DNA from: Maridesulfovibrio sp. | GTDB taxonomy: Bacteria > Desulfobacterota > Desulfovibrionia > Desulfovibrionales > Desulfovibrionaceae | Length of the DNA: 64,000 nucleotides | Reading direction: 5' to 3' | NCBI RefSeq assembly: GCF_963667685.1 | Contig: NZ_OY763930.1 | Location: forward strand, 1,346,501 to 1,410,500 | Shown: piece by piece, positions 44,309 through 54,525 of the stretch | How the letters are laid out: each line of letters begins with the position of its first letter | How positions within the stretch are numbered: position 1 is the stretch's first letter | The notes under the pieces: generated by a model | The model's input: the letters and a program-made list of their open reading frames with translations, nothing else | Told to the model about the DNA's origin: nothing | Databases searched by the model: none | Program-made: the position numbers and the translations under genes

Positions 44309-47185
44309 TTGCACAATCACGATAGAATAAAAGAATATATAGAATCCCTGCTGGCTTCCCCCACAATGGGCGATCAGGTCGTCTATCACCGGGTGATGGA
44401 AGGCACAGATCCCAGCTTCGGTCAACCGCGCCGCCCTTTTTCCCCTACAGTAAACTCCGTACTCGGCTTCAGGAATATTGGACAGCTCTATTCCCACCAG
44501 GCCGAGGCGACCGATTACGCCCGCGCCGGACGCAATGTTGTTGTCGCTACGCCCACTGCCAGCGGAAAAACCCTTACCTACAACCTGCCCGTGCTGGAAC
44601 AGTGCCTGCGCGATCCAGATTCACATGCTCTATACCTGTTTCCGCTCAAGGCTCTGGCACAGGATCAGCTTAAAACATTCAATGAAATGGCTGCATTGAT
44701 TCCAGATCATGCCCGACCTGAAGCTGCAATCTATGACGGGGATACTTCTCCATACAGGCGCAAAAAAATACGAGACACTCCACCGGCAGTGATTCTTACC
44801 AATCCGGAAATGCTTCACCTTTCCATGCTGCCCTACCATGAAAAATGGGCGCCATTTCTGGCTGGATTGACTCATATAGTAGTAGATGAAGTGCATACCT
44901 ACCGTGGGGTGATGGGTTCACATATGGCTATGGTTTTCCGCCGCCTGCTGCGTATCTGCCGATACTACGGAGCAGATCCCTCATTTATTTTCTCCTCGGC
45001 AACCGTGGGCAACCCCGCACAACTCTGCCACGATCTGACCGGACTGGAAGTAAACGCCATCACCAAGTCCGGCGCGGCAAGCGGCAAACGTAATTACATA
45101 TTCTTTAATCCGGTTGTTTCCCCCTACAGCGCAGCCATACAGCTGCTCAAAGCCGGGCTGGCACGCGGTTTACGGACAATTGTCTACACCCAATCACGGA
45201 AAATGACCGAACTCATTTCCATGTGGGTCAATGAAAAGGCCGGGGAATACAAAGACCGCATCAGTGCCTATAGAGCCGGATTCCTGCCCGAAGAGCGGCG
45301 TGAGATAGAGCAGAAAATGTCATCCGGGGAATTGCTGGCGGTAATCTCCACCAGTGCGCTTGAACTGGGTATTGATATCGGCGGACTCGATCTATGCATT
45401 CTGGTGGGCTATCCCGGATCAGTAATGGCCACCTTGCAACGCGGTGGCCGTGTTGGTCGCAGCCAGCGCGAATCAGCTGTGATTCTTATCGGGCAGGAAG
45501 ACGCCCTTGATCAATATTTTATGCGTAATCCGGACGATTTCTTTTCCCGTCCGGCGGAAAATGCCGTGCTGAATCCATACAACCCTGTAATCATGCAGCG
45601 TCACCTTGTCTGTGCCGCAGCTGAACTTACCCTGCGCGACAACGACTACCTGCTGCGCGACGGGGAAATCAAAAAGCGGGTTGCTGAACTCGAACAGCAA
45701 GGTACGCTGCTGCGCAATAAACGCGGAGATGAGATTTACTCCACCCGAAAACGCCCGCACCGAGATGTTTCCCTGCGTGGAGCCGGGGCTACCATGCATA
45801 TTGAAGACTCTGCCAATGGAACGACCATCGGAACCATAGATGAAGTACGGGCCTATTCCGAGGCGCACGAAGGTGCAGTATATATCCACCGGGGAGCCAC
45901 ATACTGCATCAAGGAACTTGACCTCGGGGCAAAGAAAATCAAGGCCGCAAAAGAGCGGGTCGGGTACTATACAAAAGCCAGAAAAAACAAATCTACTGAA
46001 ATACTGGATGTATATTCACAGAAGAAGGTCTTCGGTATTGTCATGCGTTTCGGGAAATTACGCGTAACCGAACAAGTAACAGGATACGAGAAACGTGCGG
46101 TCAAGGGCGGTAAATTACTCGGGATAGTACCGCTGGATATGCCCCCGGTTGTTTTTGAAACCCAAGGGCTGTGGATGGAAATTTCACCTGAAATCAAACG
46201 CAGGGCAGAAGAGGACTTTATCCATTTTATGGGCGGGATACATGCTGTAGAACATGCGGCCATTGGCATCCTGCCACTTATGGTTCTCACTGACCGCAAC
46301 GACCTCGGTGGAATTTCGACTCCTATGCATGAACAGGTCGACGGCCCGGCAGTGTTCATCTACGACGGGATTCCAGGCGGAGCAGGTTTAACAATGCAGG
46401 CGTTTGAACAGGCCGAGGAACTCCTTGAACGCACTTTGCAGATTATTGTAGACTGTGAATGCGAACTTGGCTGCCCGACCTGCGTACATTCCCCTAAATG
46501 CGGGTCAGGCAACAGACCCATCGACAAGGCAGCGGCCATATACGTACTTGAAAATATGGTTAATGGACAACCACCGGAAAAAATAGAGGATTTATCTATG
46601 GAACTGGTCCCATTCGGAGAGGAAGTAAAAATAGAAGAAAAAAAGAAGGAACCTAAAAACTTCGGCGTTATTGATGTGGAAACCCGCCGTTCCGCTCAGG
46701 ATGTCGGAGGGTGGAACAAAGCCGAACGTATGGGTATATCCATTGCGGTTCTCTATGATTCCACTGAGGACAAATTTTTTGAATATGAGGAAGAACAGAT
46801 TCCTGAAATGATGGAGCGAGTCAAGAAACTTGATCTGATCATCGGCTTTAACATCGAACGCTTCGACTATAAGGTTCTCTCCGGTATTCATGCTTTCAAC
46901 TACAAAGGTCTACCCACTCTGGACCTGCTTATCAAAGTCCATGAACGCCTTGGATACCGCCTTAAGCTGGATAACATTGCGCAGGCAACAATTAATGCCG
47001 CCAAGAGTGCTGATGGATTACAGGCTCTTGAGTGGTGGAAAGAAGGACGTTTGGATCTGATCACAGAATACTGCAAACAGGATGTGGCCGTAACCCGTGA
47101 TGTATACCTGTTTGGCAAAGAGAACGGATACGTGCTATTTACTAACAAAGAGAAGAAAAAAGTAAGGTTACCTGTCGACTGGTAA
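44309..47185 (+). CDS. MrfA-type DEAD/DEAH helicase fused to an MrfB-like exonuclease
   Basis: 958 residues starting at TTG, with GGAG seven bases upstream inside repeat copy E. Helicase part: Walker A PTASGKT near residue 84, DEVH near 194, SSAT, and QRGGRVGRS motif VI, then a DUF1998-type region with the zinc cysteines CECELGCPTC near residue 716. After a charged linker (about 755-785) comes an RNase H-like 3'-5' exonuclease: DVE (Exo I), GFNIERFD (Exo II) and QDVAVTRDVY (Exo III). In Bacillus the two halves are separate proteins, MrfA and MrfB (YprA/YprB), which act in mitomycin C repair. A DNA-repair role is inferred. Confidence 0.88.
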   Translation: MHNHDRIKEYIESLLASPTMGDQVVYHRVMEGTDPSFGQPRRPFSPTVNSVLGFRNIGQLYSHQAEATDYARAGRNVVVATPTASGKTLTYNLPVLEQCLRDPDSHALYLFPLKALAQDQLKTFNEMAALIPDHARPEAAIYDGDTSPYRRKKIRDTPPAVILTNPEMLHLSMLPYHEKWAPFLAGLTHIVVDEVHTYRGVMGSHMAMVFRRLLRICRYYGADPSFIFSSATVGNPAQLCHDLTGLEVNAITKSGAASGKRNYIFFNPVVSPYSAAIQLLKAGLARGLRTIVYTQSRKMTELISMWVNEKAGEYKDRISAYRAGFLPEERREIEQKMSSGELLAVISTSALELGIDIGGLDLCILVGYPGSVMATLQRGGRVGRSQRESAVILIGQEDALDQYFMRNPDDFFSRPAENAVLNPYNPVIMQRHLVCAAAELTLRDNDYLLRDGEIKKRVAELEQQGTLLRNKRGDEIYSTRKRPHRDVSLRGAGATMHIEDSANGTTIGTIDEVRAYSEAHEGAVYIHRGATYCIKELDLGAKKIKAAKERVGYYTKARKNKSTEILDVYSQKKVFGIVMRFGKLRVTEQVTGYEKRAVKGGKLLGIVPLDMPPVVFETQGLWMEISPEIKRRAEEDFIHFMGGIHAVEHAAIGILPLMVLTDRNDLGGISTPMHEQVDGPAVFIYDGIPGGAGLTMQAFEQAEELLERTLQIIVDCECELGCPTCVHSPKCGSGNRPIDKAAAIYVLENMVNGQPPEKIEDLSMELVPFGEEVKIEEKKKEPKNFGVIDVETRRSAQDVGGWNKAERMGISIAVLYDSTEDKFFEYEEEQIPEMMERVKKLDLIIGFNIERFDYKVLSGIHAFNYKGLPTLDLLIKVHERLGYRLKLDNIAQATINAAKSADGLQALEWWKEGRLDLITEYCKQDVAVTRDVYLFGKENGYVLFTNKEKKKVRLPVDW

Positions 47186-47240
47186 CAGGAGAGTTAGCGC
47201 AGCAGCGCGCTTGCAACTCTCCGCAGATGCGGAGGAGATT

Positions 47241-47894
47241 ATGTCCGGAAAGTTGCACTTGCTAGTCATGTTTTCTTTATTAATCCTGCTCTCTGCCTGC
47301 GGGCAACAGGAAGCGACTTTCTACGAACTCAGCTTTGAACAGGATAAAATTCTGCTTATAGACACTAATAAACCTTTCAGCGGCATTTACGCTGAATATT
47401 ATGACTCCGGGCACCAATTCCCCAAAAGCCGTATTTTCATCAAAAATGGTGTCATGGACGGGGGTTTTTACCACTATTACCCTGATGGTAAGCTGCGCGA
47501 AAAGGGAACAAACCGTAACGGCCAGTATTACGGCTACCACTCGCTCTACTGGCCTAACGGCAAAATAAAGCAGAAGTTCTTCATGAACCGGGACAAAGCC
47601 GGATATAACTACGAATACTTTGATGACGGAAGAATCATGGAAATGCGCCATTACAATGCTCAGGGACAATTAGACGGCAAGTCCTTCACTTTCCACCGAA
47701 ACGGACAGGTAAAGGACGAAATGAACTATAGCAACGGCAAGCGCGAAGGTCTGTTTATAACCAAAGACAAGGCCGGATTTCTGGTTAATGTATTTGTATA
47801 CCGCAACGATATTCTGCAGGAACAGGCAAGGGAACTTAATCTATCTGACCACACAAAGTTTTCGACGGTAAACACAAAATTTTACAACTTTTAA
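47241..47894 (+). CDS. MORN-repeat lipoprotein (YwqK-like)
   Basis: 217 residues from the ATG at 47241 (GGAGGAG upstream). Signal peptide with lipobox LLSACGQ, then at least five MORN-type repeats of the G-x-Y/F-x2-Y/W-x2-NG-x-hydrophobic type (YHYYPDGKLREKG, HSLYWPNGKIKQK, YEYFDDGRIME, FTFHRNGQVKDE). Such beta-hairpin repeats appear in YwqK-type proteins, sometimes labelled antitoxins, but no toxin gene is present. Likely envelope-anchored. A hairpin (47188-47222) lies between the helicase stop and this start. Confidence 0.82.
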   Translation: MSGKLHLLVMFSLLILLSACGQQEATFYELSFEQDKILLIDTNKPFSGIYAEYYDSGHQFPKSRIFIKNGVMDGGFYHYYPDGKLREKGTNRNGQYYGYHSLYWPNGKIKQKFFMNRDKAGYNYEYFDDGRIMEMRHYNAQGQLDGKSFTFHRNGQVKDEMNYSNGKREGLFITKDKAGFLVNVFVYRNDILQEQARELNLSDHTKFSTVNTKFYNF

Positions 47895-47920
47895 AACGTG
47901 TGCCCCGCAATATCTCATAG

Positions 47921-47956
47921 AAAAACCCCGCCGTATCATTTAGATAGGGCGGGGTT
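47921..47956. terminator. Terminator between the MORN lipoprotein and chemoreceptor genes
   Basis: AACCCCGCC (47924-47932) pairs with GGCGGGGTT (47948-47956); the T run is best on the minus strand, serving the chemoreceptor gene. Confidence 0.8.
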
Positions 47957-47974
47957 ATTGCTTATAAATAATTC

Positions 47975-49777
47975 TTATGCCTTCAGTTTCTCAGTCATAC
48001 TGTTCAGAATTTTTATCTGATCAGAAAGCTCCATAACAACGGACCTAGATAAATCCATTGCCCTCGAAGTTTCACCAGATATCTGGCTCATACCGGTGAT
48101 GCTGTTGTTGATCTCTTCACTGGCAGCGCTATGCTGATCGGCAGCAGTGGCTATAGACTGAACCTGTCCTGTGGCATCGTTAACCAGTGTCACAATCTGG
48201 CGCAATGATTCGCCTGAAGCATTGGCAAGTTCTGTTACTCTGGAAATTGTATCCACAGACTTGACAGTGCTGTCAATATTCCTGCGGGCCTCTTCCTGGA
48301 TTCCTTTAATGGCCACACCGACATCATTTGTAGCACTCATTGTCTTTTCCGCGAGTTTGCGGACTTCATCAGCGACTACAGCAAATCCACGCCCTGCTTC
48401 GCCAGCCCTTGCTGCCTCGATGGCCGCGTTAAGCGCAAGCAGGTTGGTCTGGTCGGCAATATCAGTAATAACCCCAATTACCTGCCCAATACTTTCTGCC
48501 TGCTCACCCAATGTTTCCATATCAGCCATCAGAGTCTGAGCCTGACTGGAAACTTCGCCTATTCCATTTACCGCACGATAAACAACATCAGCACCCTCTT
48601 CCGCCATGACACGGGCTTTATCAACCGCCCCGGCGGCACTGGATGCGTTCTGGGCCACCTCGAAAACAGCAGAATTCATCTGTTCCATAGATCCAGCTGT
48701 CTCTTCTGCCCTTCTAGCCTGTTCGGAAGCACCGGCACTGGCTTGCTCAATCTGCACCATAAGATTTTCAGATGCCGATGAAACAGAATATACCACCTGC
48801 TCTATACGCGAAGCAGCTTCATACATATCTGAAGCCCTGGATTCAGCCAGTTCATTGGCAGAACGTGCTTTTTCACTAGCCTGCAGAGCTTCTTCAGCTT
48901 TACGGGCAGCCTCCTGCTCTTTTCCAGTTATTTCGGCAATATTATTTTGCAAGGCAACAGCCATATCAGCGATGGCTTCCTGAAGCTGGCCTATCTCGTC
49001 ATTGCTTTTAGATGAAAGATCTGTGTTAAAATCTCCGGAAGCAATTTTAGCGGCGACCTCCTTAGTTTCAACAATAGGTCGAATTATTCCGCGTGAAGTA
49101 ACAAAAACTAAGGGCAATAACACAAGCATGAAAAGCACTGCGGATACACCGACCTGGAAAAATACACTTTCCATAACCAAATCATCCATAGCGCTTTTAA
49201 TCGCAGCTGCTTCGGATTCAACGTTGTCAATATATACCCCGGTTCCCACCCAGAAATTGGTTCCGGGAATCATTGTAGCATATCCAAGCTTGGGAATAGG
49301 CTCAGTCTCACCGGGCTTATCCCATGAAAAATATACAAAACCGCCACCTGAATGGGCAGCCTTCTCAAGCTCTCTTACAGAATAAATACCGTCTTTACCT
49401 TTAAGGTCGCTGAGGTCTTTACCGTGTAGGCCCGGTTTTACGGGGTGGGCGACATTCACTGTTCCACGGTAAATAAAATAATAACCAGATGAATCATTTT
49501 CAAAAAATGCATTTTTAATCATCTTTCTGAACAATACTATCTTCTCGTTCTCATTATTAAGACCGGAAGAAGCATCGGCCAAAGCCTGAGCCATGGATGA
49601 TACTGCAACCTTGATTTTATTTTTCTGGCCATCAAGCATTATATTCTGAACTTTCTCAGATTCGGCCTGATTAAGCTTGAAGGAAGAATATATGCTTACG
49701 GAGATGGTTATCAACGTAGCCATAAAAGCAATTATAAACAATAATACCAGTTTATTACGAATTGAAAGCTTATTCAT
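47975..49777 (-). CDS. Methyl-accepting chemotaxis protein with single Cache domain
   Basis: 600 residues. TM1 at about 8-30, a periplasmic sCache_2 domain (GYYFIYRGTVNVAHP through MIPGTNFWVGTGVYID), TM2 near 205-230, a HAMP domain, a long coiled coil and the signalling domain with the hairpin tip IADQTNLLALNAAIEAARAG. The Cache family commonly senses small organic acids. There is no C-terminal CheR-tethering pentapeptide. The ATG has AGGAATATT upstream. A monocistronic gene. Confidence 0.95.
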   Translation of the reverse strand: MNKLSIRNKLVLLFIIAFMATLITISVSIYSSFKLNQAESEKVQNIMLDGQKNKIKVAVSSMAQALADASSGLNNENEKIVLFRKMIKNAFFENDSSGYYFIYRGTVNVAHPVKPGLHGKDLSDLKGKDGIYSVRELEKAAHSGGGFVYFSWDKPGETEPIPKLGYATMIPGTNFWVGTGVYIDNVESEAAAIKSAMDDLVMESVFFQVGVSAVLFMLVLLPLVFVTSRGIIRPIVETKEVAAKIASGDFNTDLSSKSNDEIGQLQEAIADMAVALQNNIAEITGKEQEAARKAEEALQASEKARSANELAESRASDMYEAASRIEQVVYSVSSASENLMVQIEQASAGASEQARRAEETAGSMEQMNSAVFEVAQNASSAAGAVDKARVMAEEGADVVYRAVNGIGEVSSQAQTLMADMETLGEQAESIGQVIGVITDIADQTNLLALNAAIEAARAGEAGRGFAVVADEVRKLAEKTMSATNDVGVAIKGIQEEARRNIDSTVKSVDTISRVTELANASGESLRQIVTLVNDATGQVQSIATAADQHSAASEEINNSITGMSQISGETSRAMDLSRSVVMELSDQIKILNSMTEKLKA

Positions 49778-49908
49778 AATATTCCTCCCGACGTCATGGT
49801 AATATTTTTAAAATAAGCAAAAGAAATACAGTATACACATTTATAATGTAGGCAACTACAAGTTTTCATAGTACCTGAGTACTTCTGAATTAACTTCTGT
49901 TAAATTAT

Positions 49909-51282
<1,374 letters not shown>

Positions 51283-51285
51283 TTT

Positions 51286-52719
51286 TTAGCAGTCTTTTCT
51301 TTTAGGTAAAAATATTTCCAAACGTGCCCCGCCTTCAGGATTATTCCCGATGAGCAACTTACCATTATGGCTTTCCACAATATTAGTCACAATGGCAAGA
51401 CCGAGTCCTGTTCCATTATCCTTAGTGGTAAAAAACGGATCTTTAACCTTTTCAACAATTTCATCCGGGAATCCCGTACCGGAATCAGATACCACAACCT
51501 TAATTCCGCCTTCTGATTCAGCAATCGAGACTTTGATACTGCCATCCTTTTCCACAGCCTGCATGGCATTTCCGATAATATTGTAAAAAGCACGGTAAAG
51601 AAGATCTTCATCCGCGCAGACAATGTGTCCCGGCAGATAATCCCGTTGCAGTTTTATATTGCTTTCTCGGCACTTAGACTCCAAGAACATATATATTTTA
51701 TCAAGCAATTCCGAAGGATCAAGTGCATTCATGGTTATCTTACGCGGTCTCGCATAATCAAGAAAATCGCTTACTGTCCGGCTCAGCCGTTTTGTCTCTT
51801 CATGAATGGCGCCCAAAATCTTCACATTTACAGGATCACTGTCCTTCAGTCTTTTCAGCAGCAATTCAGAGCTGGATCTGATGATACCCAACGGATTTCG
51901 TATCTCATGGGCCACACCGGAAACCATACGTCCGATACTGGCCAACTTTTCACTCTGGTTCAATTCCTTTTCAAACTGCCGGCGTTCCTGCATACGTTGC
52001 TCGTTTACAATATCTGCCCGGCGGATAATGGCCATAATTGTTGCAAAAAGAATGAAGGCGGAAAAGCAGGAGGTAAAAAGAATCAAACGTTCAAAGTTAA
52101 TAACAGACTGGTAATCTTCAGTAATATCCTGAGTAATCTCCATTACTCCCATGATCACGTTTTCCTCGACATTCAAGCTCTTCTCCGAACGCAGGGGATA
52201 AACAATTTTGAGCAGCATGGTTCCTGGGCGCATATTAAAATCAAAAATAAGAGCCAGCGTAGATTTCGTACTGCTGAATTCATATTTCGGATTGCCGCTT
52301 TTCAGAACTTCTTTAATGAATTCCCCGGCAAGATCTGTCTTACCTATTTTTTCAGTATCAGTTGAATACGAAACAGTTAGCTCCGGATCATAGATGCGTA
52401 CCTCGTTGACTTTGAAACTATGCACAGTGGAGCGGACAACCTGATCAAGACGCTCCATCTGTTCTTTGTGCTTCAAACCTATTCGACCAAAACCTATCAA
52501 AGTGGGCAGAATAAAACGGCGGTATATCTGATGGTTAAGGTTCTCAGCCTGTAGCAAAGCAAACTCTTTCTGCTTCTCCAGCAATGTTTCATCAGCATGC
52601 TTTGCAAGAAATAATGAAAGACCAAGGCTACTGGCAATAATAACCATCAGCAATGTCCAAGAAAGAAGCTTAACAAGCTGAAATGATTTAATCTGTAAAT
52701 CACGCTCTTTTGATTCCAA
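51286..52719 (-). CDS. Membrane sensor histidine kinase, NtrB-like
   Basis: 477 residues from a TTG at 52719, with GGAGG four bases upstream that belongs to repeat copy F. TM1 about 17-36, an extracytoplasmic sensor region of about 175 residues, TM2 near 213-233, then a HisKA domain (VAHEIRNPLG, phospho-His) and an HATPase domain (NIIGNAMQAVEKDG, DSGTGFP, GTGLGLAI). It phosphorylates the downstream NtrC-type regulator. The ligand of the periplasmic domain is not recognisable. Confidence 0.92.
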   Translation of the reverse strand: MESKERDLQIKSFQLVKLLSWTLLMVIIASSLGLSLFLAKHADETLLEKQKEFALLQAENLNHQIYRRFILPTLIGFGRIGLKHKEQMERLDQVVRSTVHSFKVNEVRIYDPELTVSYSTDTEKIGKTDLAGEFIKEVLKSGNPKYEFSSTKSTLALIFDFNMRPGTMLLKIVYPLRSEKSLNVEENVIMGVMEITQDITEDYQSVINFERLILFTSCFSAFILFATIMAIIRRADIVNEQRMQERRQFEKELNQSEKLASIGRMVSGVAHEIRNPLGIIRSSSELLLKRLKDSDPVNVKILGAIHEETKRLSRTVSDFLDYARPRKITMNALDPSELLDKIYMFLESKCRESNIKLQRDYLPGHIVCADEDLLYRAFYNIIGNAMQAVEKDGSIKVSIAESEGGIKVVVSDSGTGFPDEIVEKVKDPFFTTKDNGTGLGLAIVTNIVESHNGKLLIGNNPEGGARLEIFLPKRKDC

Positions 52720-52720
52720 G

Positions 52721-52738
52721 ATGCCTCCGGCGGCCCTT
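52721..52738 (-). repeat. Interspersed hairpin repeat, partial copy F (reverse)
   Basis: Only the terminal core, GGGCCGCCGGAGGCAT on the minus strand, is present, directly upstream of the kinase start. Its GGAGG (52728-52724) is the only Shine-Dalgarno candidate. Confidence 0.75.
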
Positions 52739-52909
52739 AGGAGACCAGATGATTTGGAAAAACATCTTTCATTTGAAAATGCTTTTTCCTAATCCTCTGG
52801 ACACCCCTCCCCTTTCATAAAAACTATCGATAGGAGGAAAGTTGGTTAAAATTACATTAGATAAAACCTATCTATTCGTGCCTCAAAGAATGTCAGTAGT
52901 AAAGAAAAA

Positions 52910-52940
52910 GGAAAAACTTGAGAATATCTCAAGTTTTTCC
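52910..52940. terminator. Terminator downstream of pgi
   Basis: A perfect 14-bp stem (52910-52923 with 52927-52940) with a 3-nt loop; A and T runs are part of the arms. The rest of the spacer to the kinase gene (52739-53082) holds a CTATCGATAG palindrome and no gene. Confidence 0.8.
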
Positions 52941-53082
52941 ATAATTATCAAAAAGATATGTTCAGTTAATCCTGCATTTTTGTTCCGATTATTACGGATA
53001 CAGAGAATGAATCTGCCGGACTTTTAGGGTTCTGCTGATGGCACACGCCGGAAGAATTCCGAAGTTTTGCAAAATAAACAAA

Positions 53083-54426
53083 TTAAAATTCCTGTTCCAG
53101 ACGTTTGGTATTCAGAAAAGTATTAAGGCTGTCTTTTTCTTTTTGCAGCCCGTCTGCCCCCAGTCTGGCTTTGGCAAGCAACTTGCCCATTTCAACTGCC
53201 GGCTGGTCAATAGGATTGATCTCAATCAGCCAGCCGGTAAAAATAGTTGCGGCCATGAGCAGCCCCATCAATCGTCCTGCCGCTTCCTCTGAATCCTCAC
53301 CCATCTGTATTTCCACAAGCGGAACGTTGTTGGCAGCGAGGGCCATTTTAGTTCCCAGCCCTTCGGCATGGATAAGTTCACCGAATTTCTTACCCTTGAG
53401 ATAAGCAAAATTATCCGGGATATCATCCGAAAATGGAGCTCCTTCGTAAAGTGAAGGGCATGTCAGGAACAGGCAGCCCTTATTACGCGGCCCATCCAGA
53501 AACATCTGGTTAACAGAATGCTGATCTGTGGCTCCAATAGCTGGAAGCGGCTGGCTGCCCTTGCCGTCCTTGCCAAGACTCTCGGCCCAGAGCTGTGCAA
53601 ACCATTGCCCGAAGCAGGCCCATTGCGGAATATAGGAAAAGAAAATCAATTCATTATAGCCTTCATTCATCAGACCTGAAGCCCAGCAGGCCAGCTTGAA
53701 AGCTGCATGTCCGCTTAAGCTGTCGCCATTTAAGTCCGGTGCGGCAAGAGATGAAAGCACAGCGGAAGCACCTTCTACCATGGAACGGTAATCAATGCCC
53801 ATAAACATGGCCGGGAGCAATCCCACAGCGGAAAGAACGGAATATCGTCCGCCAAGGTTATCAGGGACTTCAAGGGTGCGAACAGAGAATTCATCAGCCT
53901 GTTCACGCAGAAAGCCTTTTTCTTTGTCGGTTACAAACAGAAAATTGCGATTCCAGGTGTCACCAAGATCCTGCTTAAATTTATCACGGACAAGGAAATA
54001 CTGGCTGATGGTTTCTATGGTTCCGCCGGATTTAGAGACAACAGCCACCAGAGTTTTTTCTAAAGGAAGTTTGTTAAGGTATGCATCAAGAGTTTTGGCG
54101 CAGACATTGTCTGCTATCCAGAACCACGGGCCTTCATGGCCGGGCTGATCCTGCTGCGGGAAAAAAGCTTTCTGGAGCGCGCGGGCACCAAGCGCGGAAC
54201 CGCCGATACCCAGTAGAAGCATGTGGTCGAAACTTTTTACGTAATCCTCAATTCCATCCAGATCATGAAGCAGGGAAGCCATAAACGGCATGGAGCAGAA
54301 AGGCAGCTTACCGTCTGCAACTTCGCCACTGAATCTAGCGGCAATAGATGCGGCGGAATCGCAATAGTACTCAGAATCAAGTCTTTCGTACCAGCTGTCG
54401 GTCCAATCAAGAATATTGGAAGCCAT
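53083..54426 (-). CDS. pgi: Glucose-6-phosphate isomerase
   Basis: 447 residues from the ATG at 54426 (AGGAG upstream); a longer frame adds 13 residues that cover the ribosome site. GIGGSALGA, SKSGGTIET, the catalytic region GATDQHSVNQ and the C-terminal GWLIEINPIDQPAVE are conserved. Short, bacterial-type enzyme of glycolysis and gluconeogenesis. It follows the aminotransferase gene on the same strand with a 99-bp spacer that contains a stem-loop. Confidence 0.95.
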   Translation of the reverse strand: MASNILDWTDSWYERLDSEYYCDSAASIAARFSGEVADGKLPFCSMPFMASLLHDLDGIEDYVKSFDHMLLLGIGGSALGARALQKAFFPQQDQPGHEGPWFWIADNVCAKTLDAYLNKLPLEKTLVAVVSKSGGTIETISQYFLVRDKFKQDLGDTWNRNFLFVTDKEKGFLREQADEFSVRTLEVPDNLGGRYSVLSAVGLLPAMFMGIDYRSMVEGASAVLSSLAAPDLNGDSLSGHAAFKLACWASGLMNEGYNELIFFSYIPQWACFGQWFAQLWAESLGKDGKGSQPLPAIGATDQHSVNQMFLDGPRNKGCLFLTCPSLYEGAPFSDDIPDNFAYLKGKKFGELIHAEGLGTKMALAANNVPLVEIQMGEDSEEAAGRLMGLLMAATIFTGWLIEINPIDQPAVEMGKLLAKARLGADGLQKEKDSLNTFLNTKRLEQEF

Positions 54427-54450
54427 ATTCGATCTCCTGGTATAGGTTGC

Positions 54451-54483
54451 AGCCCTTCCCGGCATTTTTAGCCGGGAAAGGCT
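54451..54483. other. Stem-loop between the aminotransferase and pgi genes
   Basis: A 13-bp stem (54451-54463 with 54471-54483, one mismatch). On the minus strand no T tract follows, so read-through into pgi is likely; it could modulate or process the mRNA. Confidence 0.5.
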
Positions 54484-54525
54484 GATTATTTTTTTTAATC
54501 AAATATGACTATCTTTACTTTCTTT

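Noticed and set aside
44309..47185. Phage-defence helicase-nuclease system
   Set aside because: The domain order matches the MrfA/MrfB repair proteins, and the neighbours are housekeeping genes, so a defence island is not supported.
47186..47240. Eighth copy of the hairpin repeat before the MORN lipoprotein gene
   Set aside because: A GGAGAGTT/AACTCTCC hairpin followed by GCAGATGCGGAGGAG resembles the layout, but the core is too diverged to include.
47241..47894. Antitoxin of a toxin-antitoxin pair
   Set aside because: YwqK-like proteins are sometimes labelled so, but this one is a lipoprotein and no toxin gene is adjacent.
52842..53027. 61-codon frame with AGGAGG before a TTG
   Set aside because: It runs through the terminator hairpin at 52910-52940 and its translation is lysine- and isoleucine-rich without family likeness.
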